Notes: generated by a model from the sequence alone, not told the origin. A DNA stretch of 64,000 nt from Anaerobiospirillum thomasii (GCF_900445255.1 NZ_UAPU01000006.1:1-64000); one strand, 5' to 3'; positions 1 to 6,629 are shown, counted from the first letter of the stretch. Numbers and translations: made by a program.

Positions 1-31
1 GGCAGAGTTTCCTTATTTTTTAAAAGTTGAA

Positions 32-292
32 ATGAACAACACAACAATTAAATGCGTCAAGACAGACGGCACCTTTTATTACTGCATCAGACATTTAGAA
101 AAAGCTTTCCCAGGTTGCATAAAGACTGATGAAATAAAAGAGGTTAAACATGTAACTTACATTAATGACATGGGCATACAGACTTTTTATTACATGATAA
201 CAATTAACAAGCTGTACTCCATGCTTCCACTAAAAGAATGGACAGCCCTTTTTTATAAAAGTGTGCTTGTTTATTTAAAAGAAAAGAATTAA
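32..292 (+). CDS. Hypothetical protein, 86 aa, integrated element
   Basis: I do not recognise this protein. The 86 residues form a small soluble protein rich in aromatic residues (FYYC near residue 16, TFYYM near 52) with no signal peptide or membrane segment. The start has only a weak purine stretch upstream. It is the first complete gene in the window and reads in the same direction as the tightly packed genes that follow to about 2060, so it is probably part of the same accessory operon of the integrated element. It could be a remnant of a larger phage or ICE gene. Confidence 0.5.
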   Translation: MNNTTIKCVKTDGTFYYCIRHLEKAFPGCIKTDEIKEVKHVTYINDMGIQTFYYMITINKLYSMLPLKEWTALFYKSVLVYLKEKN

Positions 293-402
293 TAGGAGAT
301 TGCTCATATTAATCAGGAAGAAGCAAAAGAAATGCTTGAGTTTTAAACATTAAGATTTTTGAAAAATATAAATCAAAAGCTAAGCTCGCAAAAATTTTAG
401 AT

Positions 403-975
403 ATGAATTATTCATATTTTATAAGTTGCACCACTGGCTCACGTTGCTTTCCACAGGATAAGAGAAAGCTGCTTTGCAGACTATTAGAGTTAAATGCAGA
501 TGAGAAAGCACAATTAAATAAATTTTTTAAAGAATATGAAAAGCAGAAGAGCCTGCCAGGTCAAAAGTCAGAAGCGCAGAAATATGAAAACACATATCCA
601 TTTGGCGTAGATGATTTATGGTTTTTAGTAAAGATTGCTCCTGATTATATTAGGTTTTTATATAAGGTACGCAAATGGGTCAAATTGGAGTATGGTTGTG
701 CTTTTAATCTTAGTAAAAAGACAAAAACTAAAACATCTGTAATAAATAAATTAATTAATGGTTTAGTTTTAAAAAAAAGTCATGTTCAAATATTTAAAGA
801 CTTATGCAATCCAACTGATGAAGAAATTCACGCCATTGAAAACTTTTACTATAAGCAAAAGTATTATATGGAAGTTGTTTTAGAGTGCAGAAAAATCAGA
901 AAAGAGCACGACCAAAGCAGTCAGAATTTTATAGACAGACAGATTAATGAGTATTTACATAGCGTAGGATTTTAA
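403..975 (+). CDS. Hypothetical protein with HTH-like start, 190 aa as annotated
   Basis: Function unknown. The protein is basic and mostly helical, with a lysine-rich middle (residues ~100-125) that could bind nucleic acid. The reading frame is open back to about 340 and encodes a plausible helix-turn-helix lead-in (LAKILDMNYSYFIS spans the annotated start), yet it has no ATG, GTG or TTG there and ATG 403 has no Shine-Dalgarno. In the neighbouring frame a short peptide (INQEEAKEMLEF) ends at TAA 344-346. A single-base indel in the T run 341-344 would join the two, so this may be a frameshifted gene. The next gene starts 3 nt after the stop, suggesting one operon. Confidence 0.45.
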   Translation: MNYSYFISCTTGSRCFPQDKRKLLCRLLELNADEKAQLNKFFKEYEKQKSLPGQKSEAQKYENTYPFGVDDLWFLVKIAPDYIRFLYKVRKWVKLEYGCAFNLSKKTKTKTSVINKLINGLVLKKSHVQIFKDLCNPTDEEIHAIENFYYKQKYYMEVVLECRKIRKEHDQSSQNFIDRQINEYLHSVGF

Positions 976-978
976 ACG

Positions 979-1428
979 ATGAAACTTAAGCAATACATGA
1001 AATTTCTAAGTCAGTACGATCCAAATCTGACTGTTGGCATTAACGTGATTACTCCGCAGAACACAGAGCTGTGGGTTTTGGATAAAAGCTCAATGCGTGT
1101 GATGGATAAGGGCACCTCTTTGACCCTATTCACTGCCAGGCTTAACAGAACAACTAACTCACGCCTGATGAAGAATGTAAAAATCCCTACTGTGGCATCA
1201 CTCAAATGTACCCCCGATGAGATATGGGAGCGCATCAAGGAGCGTTACGATCTTGAAGAGCTTGAGAAGACGCTAAAAGATCCAAACGATTTATATGAAG
1301 GCATGATGGCCATAAGGACAGTAATTCAGCTTGATACAGAGAAGCTGCTGCAGCTGCTAGAAGATGTGAACTGTGTCCTTTGGATGTATGGAATTATGAA
1401 AGAGAAAGAAGCAAGAGAGGCAAAATAA
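979..1428 (+). CDS. Hypothetical protein, 149 aa, integrated element
   Basis: No family recognised. The protein has a beta-rich first half (residues ~15-65) and a helical charged second half (from ~75) ending in KEREAK-like residues; no membrane segment or cysteine motif is visible. It lies 3 nt after the upstream gene and 1 nt before the next, so translation is very probably coupled within a small operon (403-2060). The G+C content and codon use look closer to chromosomal genes than those of its upstream neighbour. A role in the phage or ICE accessory module is inference from position only. Confidence 0.5.
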   Translation: MKLKQYMKFLSQYDPNLTVGINVITPQNTELWVLDKSSMRVMDKGTSLTLFTARLNRTTNSRLMKNVKIPTVASLKCTPDEIWERIKERYDLEELEKTLKDPNDLYEGMMAIRTVIQLDTEKLLQLLEDVNCVLWMYGIMKEKEAREAK

Positions 1429-1429
1429 A

Positions 1430-1876
1430 ATGGCAATAAGACCTAACTTTAATTTTTTTAAACCACTTTATTCAATTAACAAAAACGGCGTGCCTTTTAT
1501 AACCCTTGTGTTAGAGATAGAACGCGAATTGATCAATAAAGATGTTGTAATTGATATAAACATAGCCAAGGGCACAGTAAAGCCTTCATTACAAAGATTA
1601 AAAGGCATCGCAGAGGAATATGATTTAAGACCTTTTTCTTATTTAAAAAGAGAGGTTGAAAAAAGAACGGCATTAGAAAACATAACAGACTCAGACAAGA
1701 TTGACATCTTACAGCAGGGCATCGCTGTCATGGAAAGAGAAGATCTTAGCGACATTCAAAGGCAGCACTTAAAGTTTTTCTTGGATTACATTGCCACATC
1801 TGTGGACACTGGAGACAAAACTGATGCTCTACATGATAACCCTAATTTTATGAACAGATTTACAAAAATACAGTGA
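1430..1876 (+). CDS. Hypothetical protein, 148 aa, integrated element
   Basis: Unrecognised soluble protein. It starts 1 nt after the stop of the preceding gene (TAA-A-ATG arrangement) and is followed 7 nt later by the ATG of a truncated AAA-ATPase start, so it belongs to the same transcription unit. The middle (residues ~45-80) is rich in charged residues and the C-terminal half is predicted helical; no enzyme motif is visible. The close packing 403-2060 suggests the four genes act together, but nothing in the sequence shows how. Confidence 0.5.
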   Translation: MAIRPNFNFFKPLYSINKNGVPFITLVLEIERELINKDVVIDINIAKGTVKPSLQRLKGIAEEYDLRPFSYLKREVEKRTALENITDSDKIDILQQGIAVMEREDLSDIQRQHLKFFLDYIATSVDTGDKTDALHDNPNFMNRFTKIQ

Positions 1877-1883
1877 GGTAGCC

Positions 1884-2060
1884 ATGAATATAACAACCGT
1901 ACTTAACCTTATCAGATGCCATGTGGAGAACGATGAGCAAGGATTTAAAGAAAACGCTTTAGAGCTTGCCAAGCATTTTGAACAAGAAGGACAAGAGGGC
2001 TTGTCAGCATACATTCTTACTCTGATGCAGGCAGTGCCTATCCTAGGGCCCCTTGATTGA
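1884..2060 (+). pseudogene. Orphan N-terminal domain of an AAA-ATPase, 58 aa
   Basis: This 58-codon ORF runs from ATG 1884 to TGA 2060. Its sequence (MNITTVLNLIRCHVEND at the start, ELAKHFEQEGQ in the middle, LSAYI near the end) has the small helical pattern that usually forms the first 50-60 residues of stand-alone AAA-family ATPases found in accessory islands, where it is followed by the Walker A region. Here the ATPase domain is missing: after PILGPLD comes a stop and then a repeat-rich intergenic stretch. It is either a 3' deletion remnant or a domain kept on its own. The family match is from memory of the pattern. Confidence 0.4.
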
Positions 2061-2063
2061 CTG

Positions 2064-2148
2064 AATTATAACCGAATTATAACCGTTTAACCGTTACTAA
2101 ATCCGATGGATAAGCCATCTGTCGGATTTATAACCGAAATTATAGCCG
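2064..2148 (+). repeat. AATTATAACCG repeats around a hairpin
   Basis: Two exact tandem copies of AATTATAACCG (2064-2074, 2075-2085), a shortened TTTAACCG (2086-2093), then an inverted repeat (AAATCCGA 2099-2106 with TCGGATTT 2122-2129, inner TGG/CCA), then two more near copies (2126-2136, 2138-2148, the last with GCCG). The block ends about 20 nt before the ATG of the next gene, and a purine-rich ribosome binding site (AAAAAGGAG) follows. It looks like an operator array or leader controlling 2170-3170. Confidence 0.45.
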
Positions 2149-2169
2149 TGAAAAAGGAGAATAATAATT

Positions 2170-2358
2170 ATGAGCTTCCAACAGGATAAAATACAGGAAA
2201 TTAAACATAAGGTTAATGAAATAGAATACAACATACAAATAGGAAATCAAGCTTTGGCTGACTCTTTGCTCACAGCCTTACTTGATGATGTTAATCTTCT
2301 TAAAATGATGACAATTGTTGAAAAAAAACAGCTATTATCAACCTCTTATAGTGAGTAA
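2170..2358 (+). CDS. Small helical hypothetical protein, 62 aa
   Basis: Unknown 62-residue protein, predicted almost all helical (charged KIQEIKHKVNEIEY segment near the start, then leucine-rich). A clear AAAAAGGAG site lies 11 nt before the ATG. It ends 5 nt before the ATG of the Ymh-family gene, so the two are probably co-translated. The size and position, directly upstream of a TIGR02391-type protein and behind an operator-like repeat block, would suit a small partner or regulator, but no antitoxin fold can be named from sequence. Confidence 0.5.
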   Translation: MSFQQDKIQEIKHKVNEIEYNIQIGNQALADSLLTALLDDVNLLKMMTIVEKKQLLSTSYSE

Positions 2359-2363
2359 ATACA

Positions 2364-3170
2364 ATGAATCAATTATTTAGTGTATCCGAGTTAAGCGAGC
2401 TTGCAAAGCTAATTGAACAGCCCTACTCTTCTTCCTGGAATGAATTTTCAAAGGTACTTAGTTGGGGTAATTTTAACATTCTGCAGTTAAGACAAAACTG
2501 TGGCTCTAAGGTTAACTGCCTGCTATCCATTTTTCAGTATGGACAACAGAACTATCAAAATGACGGTTTTGTGTTTCAGACTATAGCAGCAGCATTTTCA
2601 CCTTCTCTTATTAACACAAATCCAACATTTAAAAGAGCAATAGATGGTATAAACTCACTTTTTGAGTTAAGAAAACTACCTATATATTATGATTATACTC
2701 AAGGATATGGGCTTATTGACCTTAGGAATCCGCCAGAGGGCTATTATGGCAAACGATCAAATGCTGCCTTATTAAAGGAGCTAGAGAAACGCGGGATCTA
2801 TCATAAAGTCTTAACCTATTGCTCAGATAAGAGCATTAATGGCGATGAGTTCTCTGTCCTATTTGAAGCAACAAAAGGATTGTTTGAAGAATTAAGGCGT
2901 AAAGCAAATCTAAACAGCGGTATAGATGGTCATATGCTTATTGATCAGGCTCTTTTATGTAGTCAGCCTTTAGTAAAACTTACAAAAATGGAATCAGAGC
3001 AGGATTTAAAAGATCAGAGGGCAATAGCTCTGTTATTTAAAGCTGCCTATTCAATCATAAGGAATCCTTTAGCGCACAGACCGGTAATGTTATGTGAAGG
3101 AAAGGAAGATCTGTTTGATTTATTCACTATTATTTCATACCTATACAGAAAACTTGATAACAGTAAATGA
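2364..3170 (+). CDS. Ymh-family (TIGR02391-type) protein, 268 aa
   Basis: The C-terminal 120 residues match the pattern of the Hypoth_Ymh/TIGR02391 family: an FEATKGLFEELRRK helix (~168-181), a DGHMLIDQALL segment (~190), and the terminal signature AYSIIRNPLAHRP (~228-240) with the RNP.AH motif typical of this family and of some HEPN-like nucleases. The N-terminal half is unrecognised. Family members often lie in prophages and defence islands; their biochemical role is not established in general. The RN-PLAH motif could be a HEPN RNase-like active site (Rx4-6H), which is inference. It follows the 62-aa gene by 5 nt. Confidence 0.6.
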   Translation: MNQLFSVSELSELAKLIEQPYSSSWNEFSKVLSWGNFNILQLRQNCGSKVNCLLSIFQYGQQNYQNDGFVFQTIAAAFSPSLINTNPTFKRAIDGINSLFELRKLPIYYDYTQGYGLIDLRNPPEGYYGKRSNAALLKELEKRGIYHKVLTYCSDKSINGDEFSVLFEATKGLFEELRRKANLNSGIDGHMLIDQALLCSQPLVKLTKMESEQDLKDQRAIALLFKAAYSIIRNPLAHRPVMLCEGKEDLFDLFTIISYLYRKLDNSK

Positions 3171-3218
3171 GGGGTATAATTTTTTAAACTTGCAAAAATT
3201 CAAAAAGCGCTCTATATT

Positions 3219-3385
3219 AGTAGTGTCCTTAAGTCGTGGGACTAGTGCTTCAAAAACACTATGAAGTAAGAGCGCAACCTTTCTACCCATGGTATAGCTG
3301 TAACTATACTGTGCGTCTATGGTAGGTGTCGTGTGAATATATTGAATAAGCACGGCCGTCTTACTTCGGTTTTTGAGCACCTACC
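3219..3385 (+). ncRNA. Structured leader RNA before antirepressor, C4-like
   Basis: A long imperfect hairpin closes the segment: AGTGCTTCAAAAAC at 3244-3257 and GAAGTAAGA at 3263-3271 pair with TCTTACTTC at 3359-3367 and GTTTTTGAGCAC at 3369-3380. Inside are nested stems, including CTACC/GGTAG and a perfect GTATAG/CTATAC hairpin (3292-3297 with 3304-3309). It lies about 50 nt upstream of a BRO-type antirepressor, where phages P1/P7 and relatives place the C4 antisense RNA that represses ant. The position and folding fit C4; I cannot verify the consensus, so the identity is provisional. It overlaps no convincing coding sequence. Confidence 0.45.
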
Positions 3386-3432
3386 CACCCACTTAAGATC
3401 TCAATTCAAAAAAATAAAGTAAGGAAACAATC

Positions 3433-4179
3433 ATGACTAAATTACAAGTCTTAAACTTTCAAGATTCAACCATTCGCACTGAGATTGATTTTAAAAATAA
3501 CCTTTGGATGTGTGCCAAGGATCTATGTGATGCTTTAGGGTATTCAAACCCTCATGACGCTGTTAAAAAACACGTCCATGATGACGACCTAGCGAAACGC
3601 GAGGGCGTTGACTCACTAGGCAAAAAAGCAAAAATTAATTATATAAATGAAAGTGGCATGTATGCCCTCATCTTCGGCTCCAAACTTCCAAAGGCAAAAG
3701 AGTTCAAAAAATGGGTTACATCAGAGGTTCTGCCTCAGATAAGAAGGACAGGTACATACATGTCAGCAGAGGAAAAAGAGGCACGCCTTGAGAACTATAG
3801 AGATTTGTACTCAATCGTCTATAGAACTGAATCATGCACAGCTCCTAAACATGTGCCTTTATTCACAGATGAGCAAGCCCAGTTTGTAAAAAATTTAATT
3901 GATGTTGCAACTGCCAAAGCAAGCAGAGGTCAATATGCATTAAATGAGACGCAGCTATGCGCCTTAAAAAATCTAGTAAAGAGCTACGATCAGAACGATA
4001 GGATATTTAGAAAGCTCAATTATTTGTTAGGCGATCTGAATTGCCACGTGCTTGGCGTTCTTCAGGAGGTGATTTTATATACAATCAAGCCTATTGTTAA
4101 AGAGCACTATCCTTCTGACTTTGGAGGTTTTGACTTAGAAGATCTAGATCTTTGCATCGCTGAAAAATTTGTAAAGTGA
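3433..4179 (+). CDS. BRO-N domain phage antirepressor, 248 aa
   Basis: The first ~110 residues are a BRO-N domain: FQDSTIRTEIDFKN, then NLWMCAKDLCDALGYSNPHDAVKKHV-like substrate-binding fold, INESGMYALIFGSKLPKAKEFKKWVTSEVLPQIRRTG in order, ending in the hallmark WVTSEVLPQIR. The C-terminal half (~140-248) is a different, unnamed domain. Such proteins act as phage antirepressors or DNA-binding regulators. A good AAGGAAAC site precedes ATG 3433. The structured RNA immediately upstream suggests antisense or attenuation control of its expression. No downstream partner is on this strand before 5145. Confidence 0.85.
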   Translation: MTKLQVLNFQDSTIRTEIDFKNNLWMCAKDLCDALGYSNPHDAVKKHVHDDDLAKREGVDSLGKKAKINYINESGMYALIFGSKLPKAKEFKKWVTSEVLPQIRRTGTYMSAEEKEARLENYRDLYSIVYRTESCTAPKHVPLFTDEQAQFVKNLIDVATAKASRGQYALNETQLCALKNLVKSYDQNDRIFRKLNYLLGDLNCHVLGVLQEVILYTIKPIVKEHYPSDFGGFDLEDLDLCIAEKFVK

Positions 4180-4195
4180 ATAGATGGTGACTAGA

Positions 4196-4224
4196 AAGAT
4201 TAGAACGATTAGAAATGCTATAAT
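4196..4224 (+). promoter_or_regulatory. Extended -10 promoter candidate
   Basis: TGCTATAAT at 4216-4224 is an extended -10 element (TGn plus consensus TATAAT). The -35 region at about 4196-4201 (AAGATT) is weak, as is usual for extended -10 promoters. Transcription would begin near 4231, exactly where the GC-rich, multi-hairpin segment starts. Confidence 0.45.
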
Positions 4225-4230
4225 TTAACT

Positions 4231-4378
4231 GACAGAGCCCCACGGCCTACGGCTTAAGCTGCGCAAAAATGTGGGGACATTTCCCCTAAGGTGCCGGATC
4301 TCTTCACGGCCTTAGGGCCCTCACTTGGCACGCTAGGTGAGACTGCCAGGCAGAGGCGCCACTTGCCTGGCGCTAGCG
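4231..4378 (+). ncRNA. Candidate structured RNA of about 150 nt
   Basis: This stretch is far richer in G+C than its surroundings and folds into consecutive perfect stems: CCCCAC 4238-4243 with GTGGGG 4271-4276; CCCTAAGG 4284-4291 with CCTTAGGG 4310-4317; CTCAC 4320-4324 with GTGAG 4337-4341; GCCAGGCA 4345-4352 with TGCCTGGC 4364-4371. No ORF crosses it and an extended -10 promoter lies just upstream. It could alternatively be a complex terminator between convergent genes (4179 plus, 4386 minus), but no T run follows any stem. The strand is inferred from the promoter. Confidence 0.4.
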
Positions 4379-4385
4379 CATTAAA

Positions 4386-4691
4386 TTATGATAATGATTT
4401 ATAAATTGCCGCAGTAATGGTTGCAAAAAATACCAAAGTGGCAGCTGCGCCAACAATTTTCCATCTTAATGAGTCTATTTTTTCAACTTTATCTTCTAGT
4501 TTTTCAAGACGTTTAATAATGCTCTGTGTTGATGATTCTATTATCTTTAAGTCCTTTTCATGGAGCTCTTTTAAATGCTTTTGATCATTATTTAATATAG
4601 ACACCCTTTCAGAAAGAGAATGCATCTTATCTGGATAATCATTTTTTGTAGGAGCAACTGAGTTGGTCTGCTCTGGGAATTGATTAGCCAT
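4386..4691 (-). CDS. Coiled-coil protein with C-terminal membrane anchor, 101 aa
   Basis: Residues ~25-72 form a charged heptad-like region (LSERVSILNNDQKHLKELHEKD, then IIKRLEKLEDKVEKIDSLRW), followed by one membrane helix at ~76-97 (KIVGAAATLVFFATITAAIY) and a four-residue tail. This makes it a tail-anchored coiled-coil protein, a common format for small phage or ICE accessory proteins such as spanin- or hemolysin XhlA-like proteins; XhlA resemblance is possible but not proved. It follows the 112-aa gene by 3 nt on the minus strand and is probably co-transcribed with it. Confidence 0.55.
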   Translation of the reverse strand: MANQFPEQTNSVAPTKNDYPDKMHSLSERVSILNNDQKHLKELHEKDLKIIESSTQSIIKRLEKLEDKVEKIDSLRWKIVGAAATLVFFATITAAIYKSLS

Positions 4692-4694
4692 GTT

Positions 4695-5033
4695 TTAGTA
4701 TGGGCCCATTTTTAAATTTAACCATTCCCATATATCAGTAGGGGCATAACCATTAAACCCACCAGGTACAACAGATATGATAATAGCTGAAATTGGGGGA
4801 ATATTAGGAGCCTCTGATATTTCACTATCTGACATATGAGGGTTATTTTTGCCACCTAGATTGAGCCTATCTCTTAGCTCGGTACTGATACCATTAAATG
4901 CAACATAGCAGGCATTTCTGTTTAAAAGCATATACATATCTGAGGGGCTTGCTATTACGCTTTTTATTCTATCCTCAAGCTCTTGAGTAATTATTGAAGT
5001 ACCGACAGGCACAATCATATAAACAGGCATCAT
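4695..5033 (-). CDS. Hypothetical protein, 112 aa, integrated element
   Basis: Function not recognised. The first ~75 residues are a compact alpha/beta segment (MIVPVGTSIITQELEDRI at the start), the C-terminal part is polar and ends with DIWEWLNLKMGPY. AGGAGAC lies directly before ATG 5033, giving a clear start. It is the first gene of a two-gene minus-strand unit with the tail-anchored coiled-coil protein. It diverges from the microprotein cassette at 5097-5648, with about 110 nt between the starts, so the two units may share control sequences. Confidence 0.5.
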   Translation of the reverse strand: MMPVYMIVPVGTSIITQELEDRIKSVIASPSDMYMLLNRNACYVAFNGISTELRDRLNLGGKNNPHMSDSEISEAPNIPPISAIIISVVPGGFNGYAPTDIWEWLNLKMGPY

Positions 5034-5096
5034 GTCTCCTAGAAATTAAAATCTATAACTATTTTAGCAAAAATGTAAAATATTTATTGATTATTG

Positions 5097-5125
5097 TTGC
5101 CATATTAATCAATTATTGATATAAT
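5097..5125 (+). promoter_or_regulatory. Sigma-70 promoter of microprotein cassette 1
   Basis: TTGCCA (5097-5102), a 17-bp spacer and TATAAT (5120-5125) give an almost ideal sigma-70 promoter. The first gene starts 20 nt after the -10, preceded by the strong ribosome site AAGGAGGTGAT. The second cassette at 9339 has the same spacing. Confidence 0.7.
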
Positions 5126-5144
5126 AGAGGCCAAGGAGGTGATA

Positions 5145-5279
5145 ATGAAAAGACCACCAAAAAAGAAACGCGCACAACAGGGTGAGCGTAAAAAAGAATG
5201 GTCTAGGACGGATAAAATTATGTTGGTAACTTCAATAGCAACAATAATTTACTACATCCTAGACCTTTACCTAAGATAA
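5145..5279 (+). CDS. Basic membrane microprotein, cassette 1 ORF A, 44 aa
   Basis: ATG 5145 to TAA 5279 encodes 44 residues: a very basic head (MKRPPKKKRAQQGERKK), then WSRTDK and a single hydrophobic helix ending ILDLYLR. A near-perfect Shine-Dalgarno (AAGGAGGTGAT) and a consensus promoter support real expression. It is paralogous to the 41-aa ORF at 9400-9525: both have the basic head, a W-S-x-x-D junction, one membrane helix and the C-terminal ILDLYL(R/K). No known toxin or holin is recognised, though size and layout recall type I toxins. It is the first gene of a three-gene cassette. Confidence 0.6.
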   Translation: MKRPPKKKRAQQGERKKEWSRTDKIMLVTSIATIIYYILDLYLR

Positions 5280-5286
5280 ATATATA

Positions 5287-5304
5287 GCCCCATGGAGGTG
5301 GGGC
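5287..5304 (+). promoter_or_regulatory. Covarying hairpin with TGGAGG loop, copy 1
   Basis: GCCCCA (5287-5292), loop TGGAGG (5293-5298) and TGGGGC (5299-5304) form a perfect 6-bp hairpin 7 nt after the stop of ORF A. The second cassette has GCCCTG-TGGAGG-CAGGGC at the same place: two stem pairs changed in both arms while the loop stayed identical, which points to selection for the RNA fold. The loop is itself a Shine-Dalgarno-like sequence. Confidence 0.6.
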
Positions 5305-5327
5305 TCTTAGATATAAGGAAGTTTAAC

Positions 5328-5438
5328 ATGAAAAAGAAATTTGAGCCACTTAATAGAATAGAGATTATGTGTCTGATTCTAATTGCTGTGAATTTGATTA
5401 TGATTTGTTTAAAGATAGGAGAGATAATTAATGGCTAA
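5328..5438 (+). CDS. Membrane microprotein, cassette 1 ORF B, 36 aa
   Basis: ATG 5328 to TAA 5438 encodes 36 residues: MKKKFEPLNRIE, then one hydrophobic helix (IMCLILIAVNLIMICL) and a short tail ending in glycine. ATAAGGAAG provides a ribosome site. Its stop lies inside the start of the next gene (ATGGCTAA, 8-nt overlap), so translation of the DNA-binding-like protein is probably coupled. The counterpart at 9586-9672 is shorter (28 aa) but has the same single helix, final glycine and identical 8-nt overlap. Function unknown. Confidence 0.55.
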   Translation: MKKKFEPLNRIEIMCLILIAVNLIMICLKIGEIING

Positions 5439-5622
5439 GGGTGGAGCACGTGAAGGGGCTGGCCGTAAAGTTGGATCTACTACAGGCGGTACGGGCTACA
5501 AGACAGGGCGCATTGTTATATCCTGCACCAAAGAGATGGAGCAGAAAATAAAAGATGCAGCTAAAGAGGCCAATAAAAACGTAAGTGAGTTTATGCTAGA
5601 AATTTTTGAGGGTCGTAAATAG
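5431..5622 (+). CDS. Basic ribbon-helix-helix-like protein, cassette 1 ORF C, 63 aa
   Basis: The protein starts with a basic glycine-rich arm (MAKGGAREGAGRKVGS), then a beta-strand-like RIVISC and two helices (EMEQKIKDAAKEANK, VSEFMLEIFEG). This order (flexible arm, strand, helix, turn, helix) fits ribbon-helix-helix repressors and MobC-like proteins. It is paralogous to 9665-9853 (same arm GG(A/S)REGAGR and strand RIV(I/V)SC). It overlaps ORF B by 8 nt and is followed 5 nt later by a terminator, so it closes the cassette. It may autoregulate the cassette or act as an antitoxin; both are inference. Confidence 0.65.
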   Translation: MAKGGAREGAGRKVGSTTGGTGYKTGRIVISCTKEMEQKIKDAAKEANKNVSEFMLEIFEGRK

Positions 5623-5627
5623 AGAGG

Positions 5628-5648
5628 GGCGCCAATGGCGCCTTTAAT
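5628..5648 (+). terminator. Terminator of microprotein cassette 1
   Basis: GGCGCC (5628-5633), loop AAT, GGCGCC (5637-5642) followed by TTTAAT. It sits 5 nt after the stop of the ribbon-helix-helix-like gene. A near-identical GGCGCC hairpin ends the repressor gene at 10819. Confidence 0.6.
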
Positions 5649-5735
5649 GTGCAACAATTATTAAAATATTAGATGTCATATATCTCTCATTTGATAAACT
5701 ATAAAAACGATTCTATTTTTATAAGAGCATTGACT

Positions 5736-6629
5736 ATGGATGAGTTTCAAATAAAAATTAAATATAAAGACTTGAAATTAGGTGAATATCGCATTTCGTT
5801 GGAAGACTTTGCAAAGTCCTTGTCAGGATACTCAAATGTATTATCAATCGTTGGAACTTATTCTGTAAGCGGAAGGATTGAGGAAAAACCTGAAAATTGG
5901 ATTGTAGATGTAGTAACAGACGCAAAGCTTGCCCCCGGCTCAATTGAGATAATAGCCATTATTTCGGCAATATCTCAAGCAGCCCAACCGATAGGGGAGA
6001 CTATAAACTCTATAAGGGAGTTGTTTAACGCTATGTGTAGTTTTATATTTAGTAAAAGATCTGATAGTGATTCACAAAACGCTGTTAATGCAATTTTAAA
6101 TTATAGTATAGAGTCACAAAAAATTACGGCGGATACTGCAAAACATGCCATAGATAAAATAGCTGAAATTACAAAGATGTATAGCAGAAACGCTCTAAAT
6201 CCAATTGGTAAAAGTTGTGGTGAAATTGATTTGATTCAGCCAGCTACAAACTTACAGGAAAAGGATAAGCTAATAGCTACTGTTGATAATGAAGTAAAAA
6301 AAGTAATATCTAAAAATGAGCAACCTGTTGTATCCCAAATAATGGAGTTTGATATTATACTTTGCTCATTAAATAAGATATCAAATAAATGTACTTTTAT
6401 CAAAGCTGAAGACTGCCCAAACAACAACTATTATGAAAATGACAACGAAAGCTTTATCAAACATAATGCCGTAATATCTGATGATGCGTTCAGTCTCCCA
6501 TCTAACGTATATACCACAGCATTTAATACAGGAGAAATTTTAAGAGTACAAGCCAAATTAAAAACAACAGCAAAGAATAAAATATATAACATTTACGATG
6601 CGCATACTTTAAAAGATTATAATTTATAA
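5736..6629 (+). CDS. Hypothetical protein, 297 aa (alternative start 5673)
   Basis: Unknown protein. The N-terminal ~95 residues (DEFQIKIKYKDLKLGEYRI, then VVTDAKLAPGSIEI) are beta-rich, followed by a hydrophobic segment (~75-110, IIAIISAISQAAQPIGETI) and a C-terminal beta domain. The overall layout recalls phage and island proteins of the DUF7946 type, but I hold this loosely. ATG 5736 has AAGAG at a suitable distance, whereas the longer ORF from 5673 has none; I prefer 5736. The A+T-rich codon use suggests recent acquisition. It is a single gene between the microprotein cassette and the IS256 element. Confidence 0.45.
   Translation: MDEFQIKIKYKDLKLGEYRISLEDFAKSLSGYSNVLSIVGTYSVSGRIEEKPENWIVDVVTDAKLAPGSIEIIAIISAISQAAQPIGETINSIRELFNAMCSFIFSKRSDSDSQNAVNAILNYSIESQKITADTAKHAIDKIAEITKMYSRNALNPIGKSCGEIDLIQPATNLQEKDKLIATVDNEVKKVISKNEQPVVSQIMEFDIILCSLNKISNKCTFIKAEDCPNNNYYENDNESFIKHNAVISDDAFSLPSNVYTTAFNTGEILRVQAKLKTTAKNKIYNIYDAHTLKDYNL

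Noticed and set aside
342-348. TTTAAAC as a programmed -1 frameshift site
   Set aside because: The heptamer is in the wrong frame to join the upstream peptide to the ORF at 403, and no stimulatory structure follows.
3141-3380. Minus-strand 79-aa ORF over the antirepressor leader
   Set aside because: It is explained by the inverted-repeat structure, has no ribosome site, and faces away from the antirepressor.
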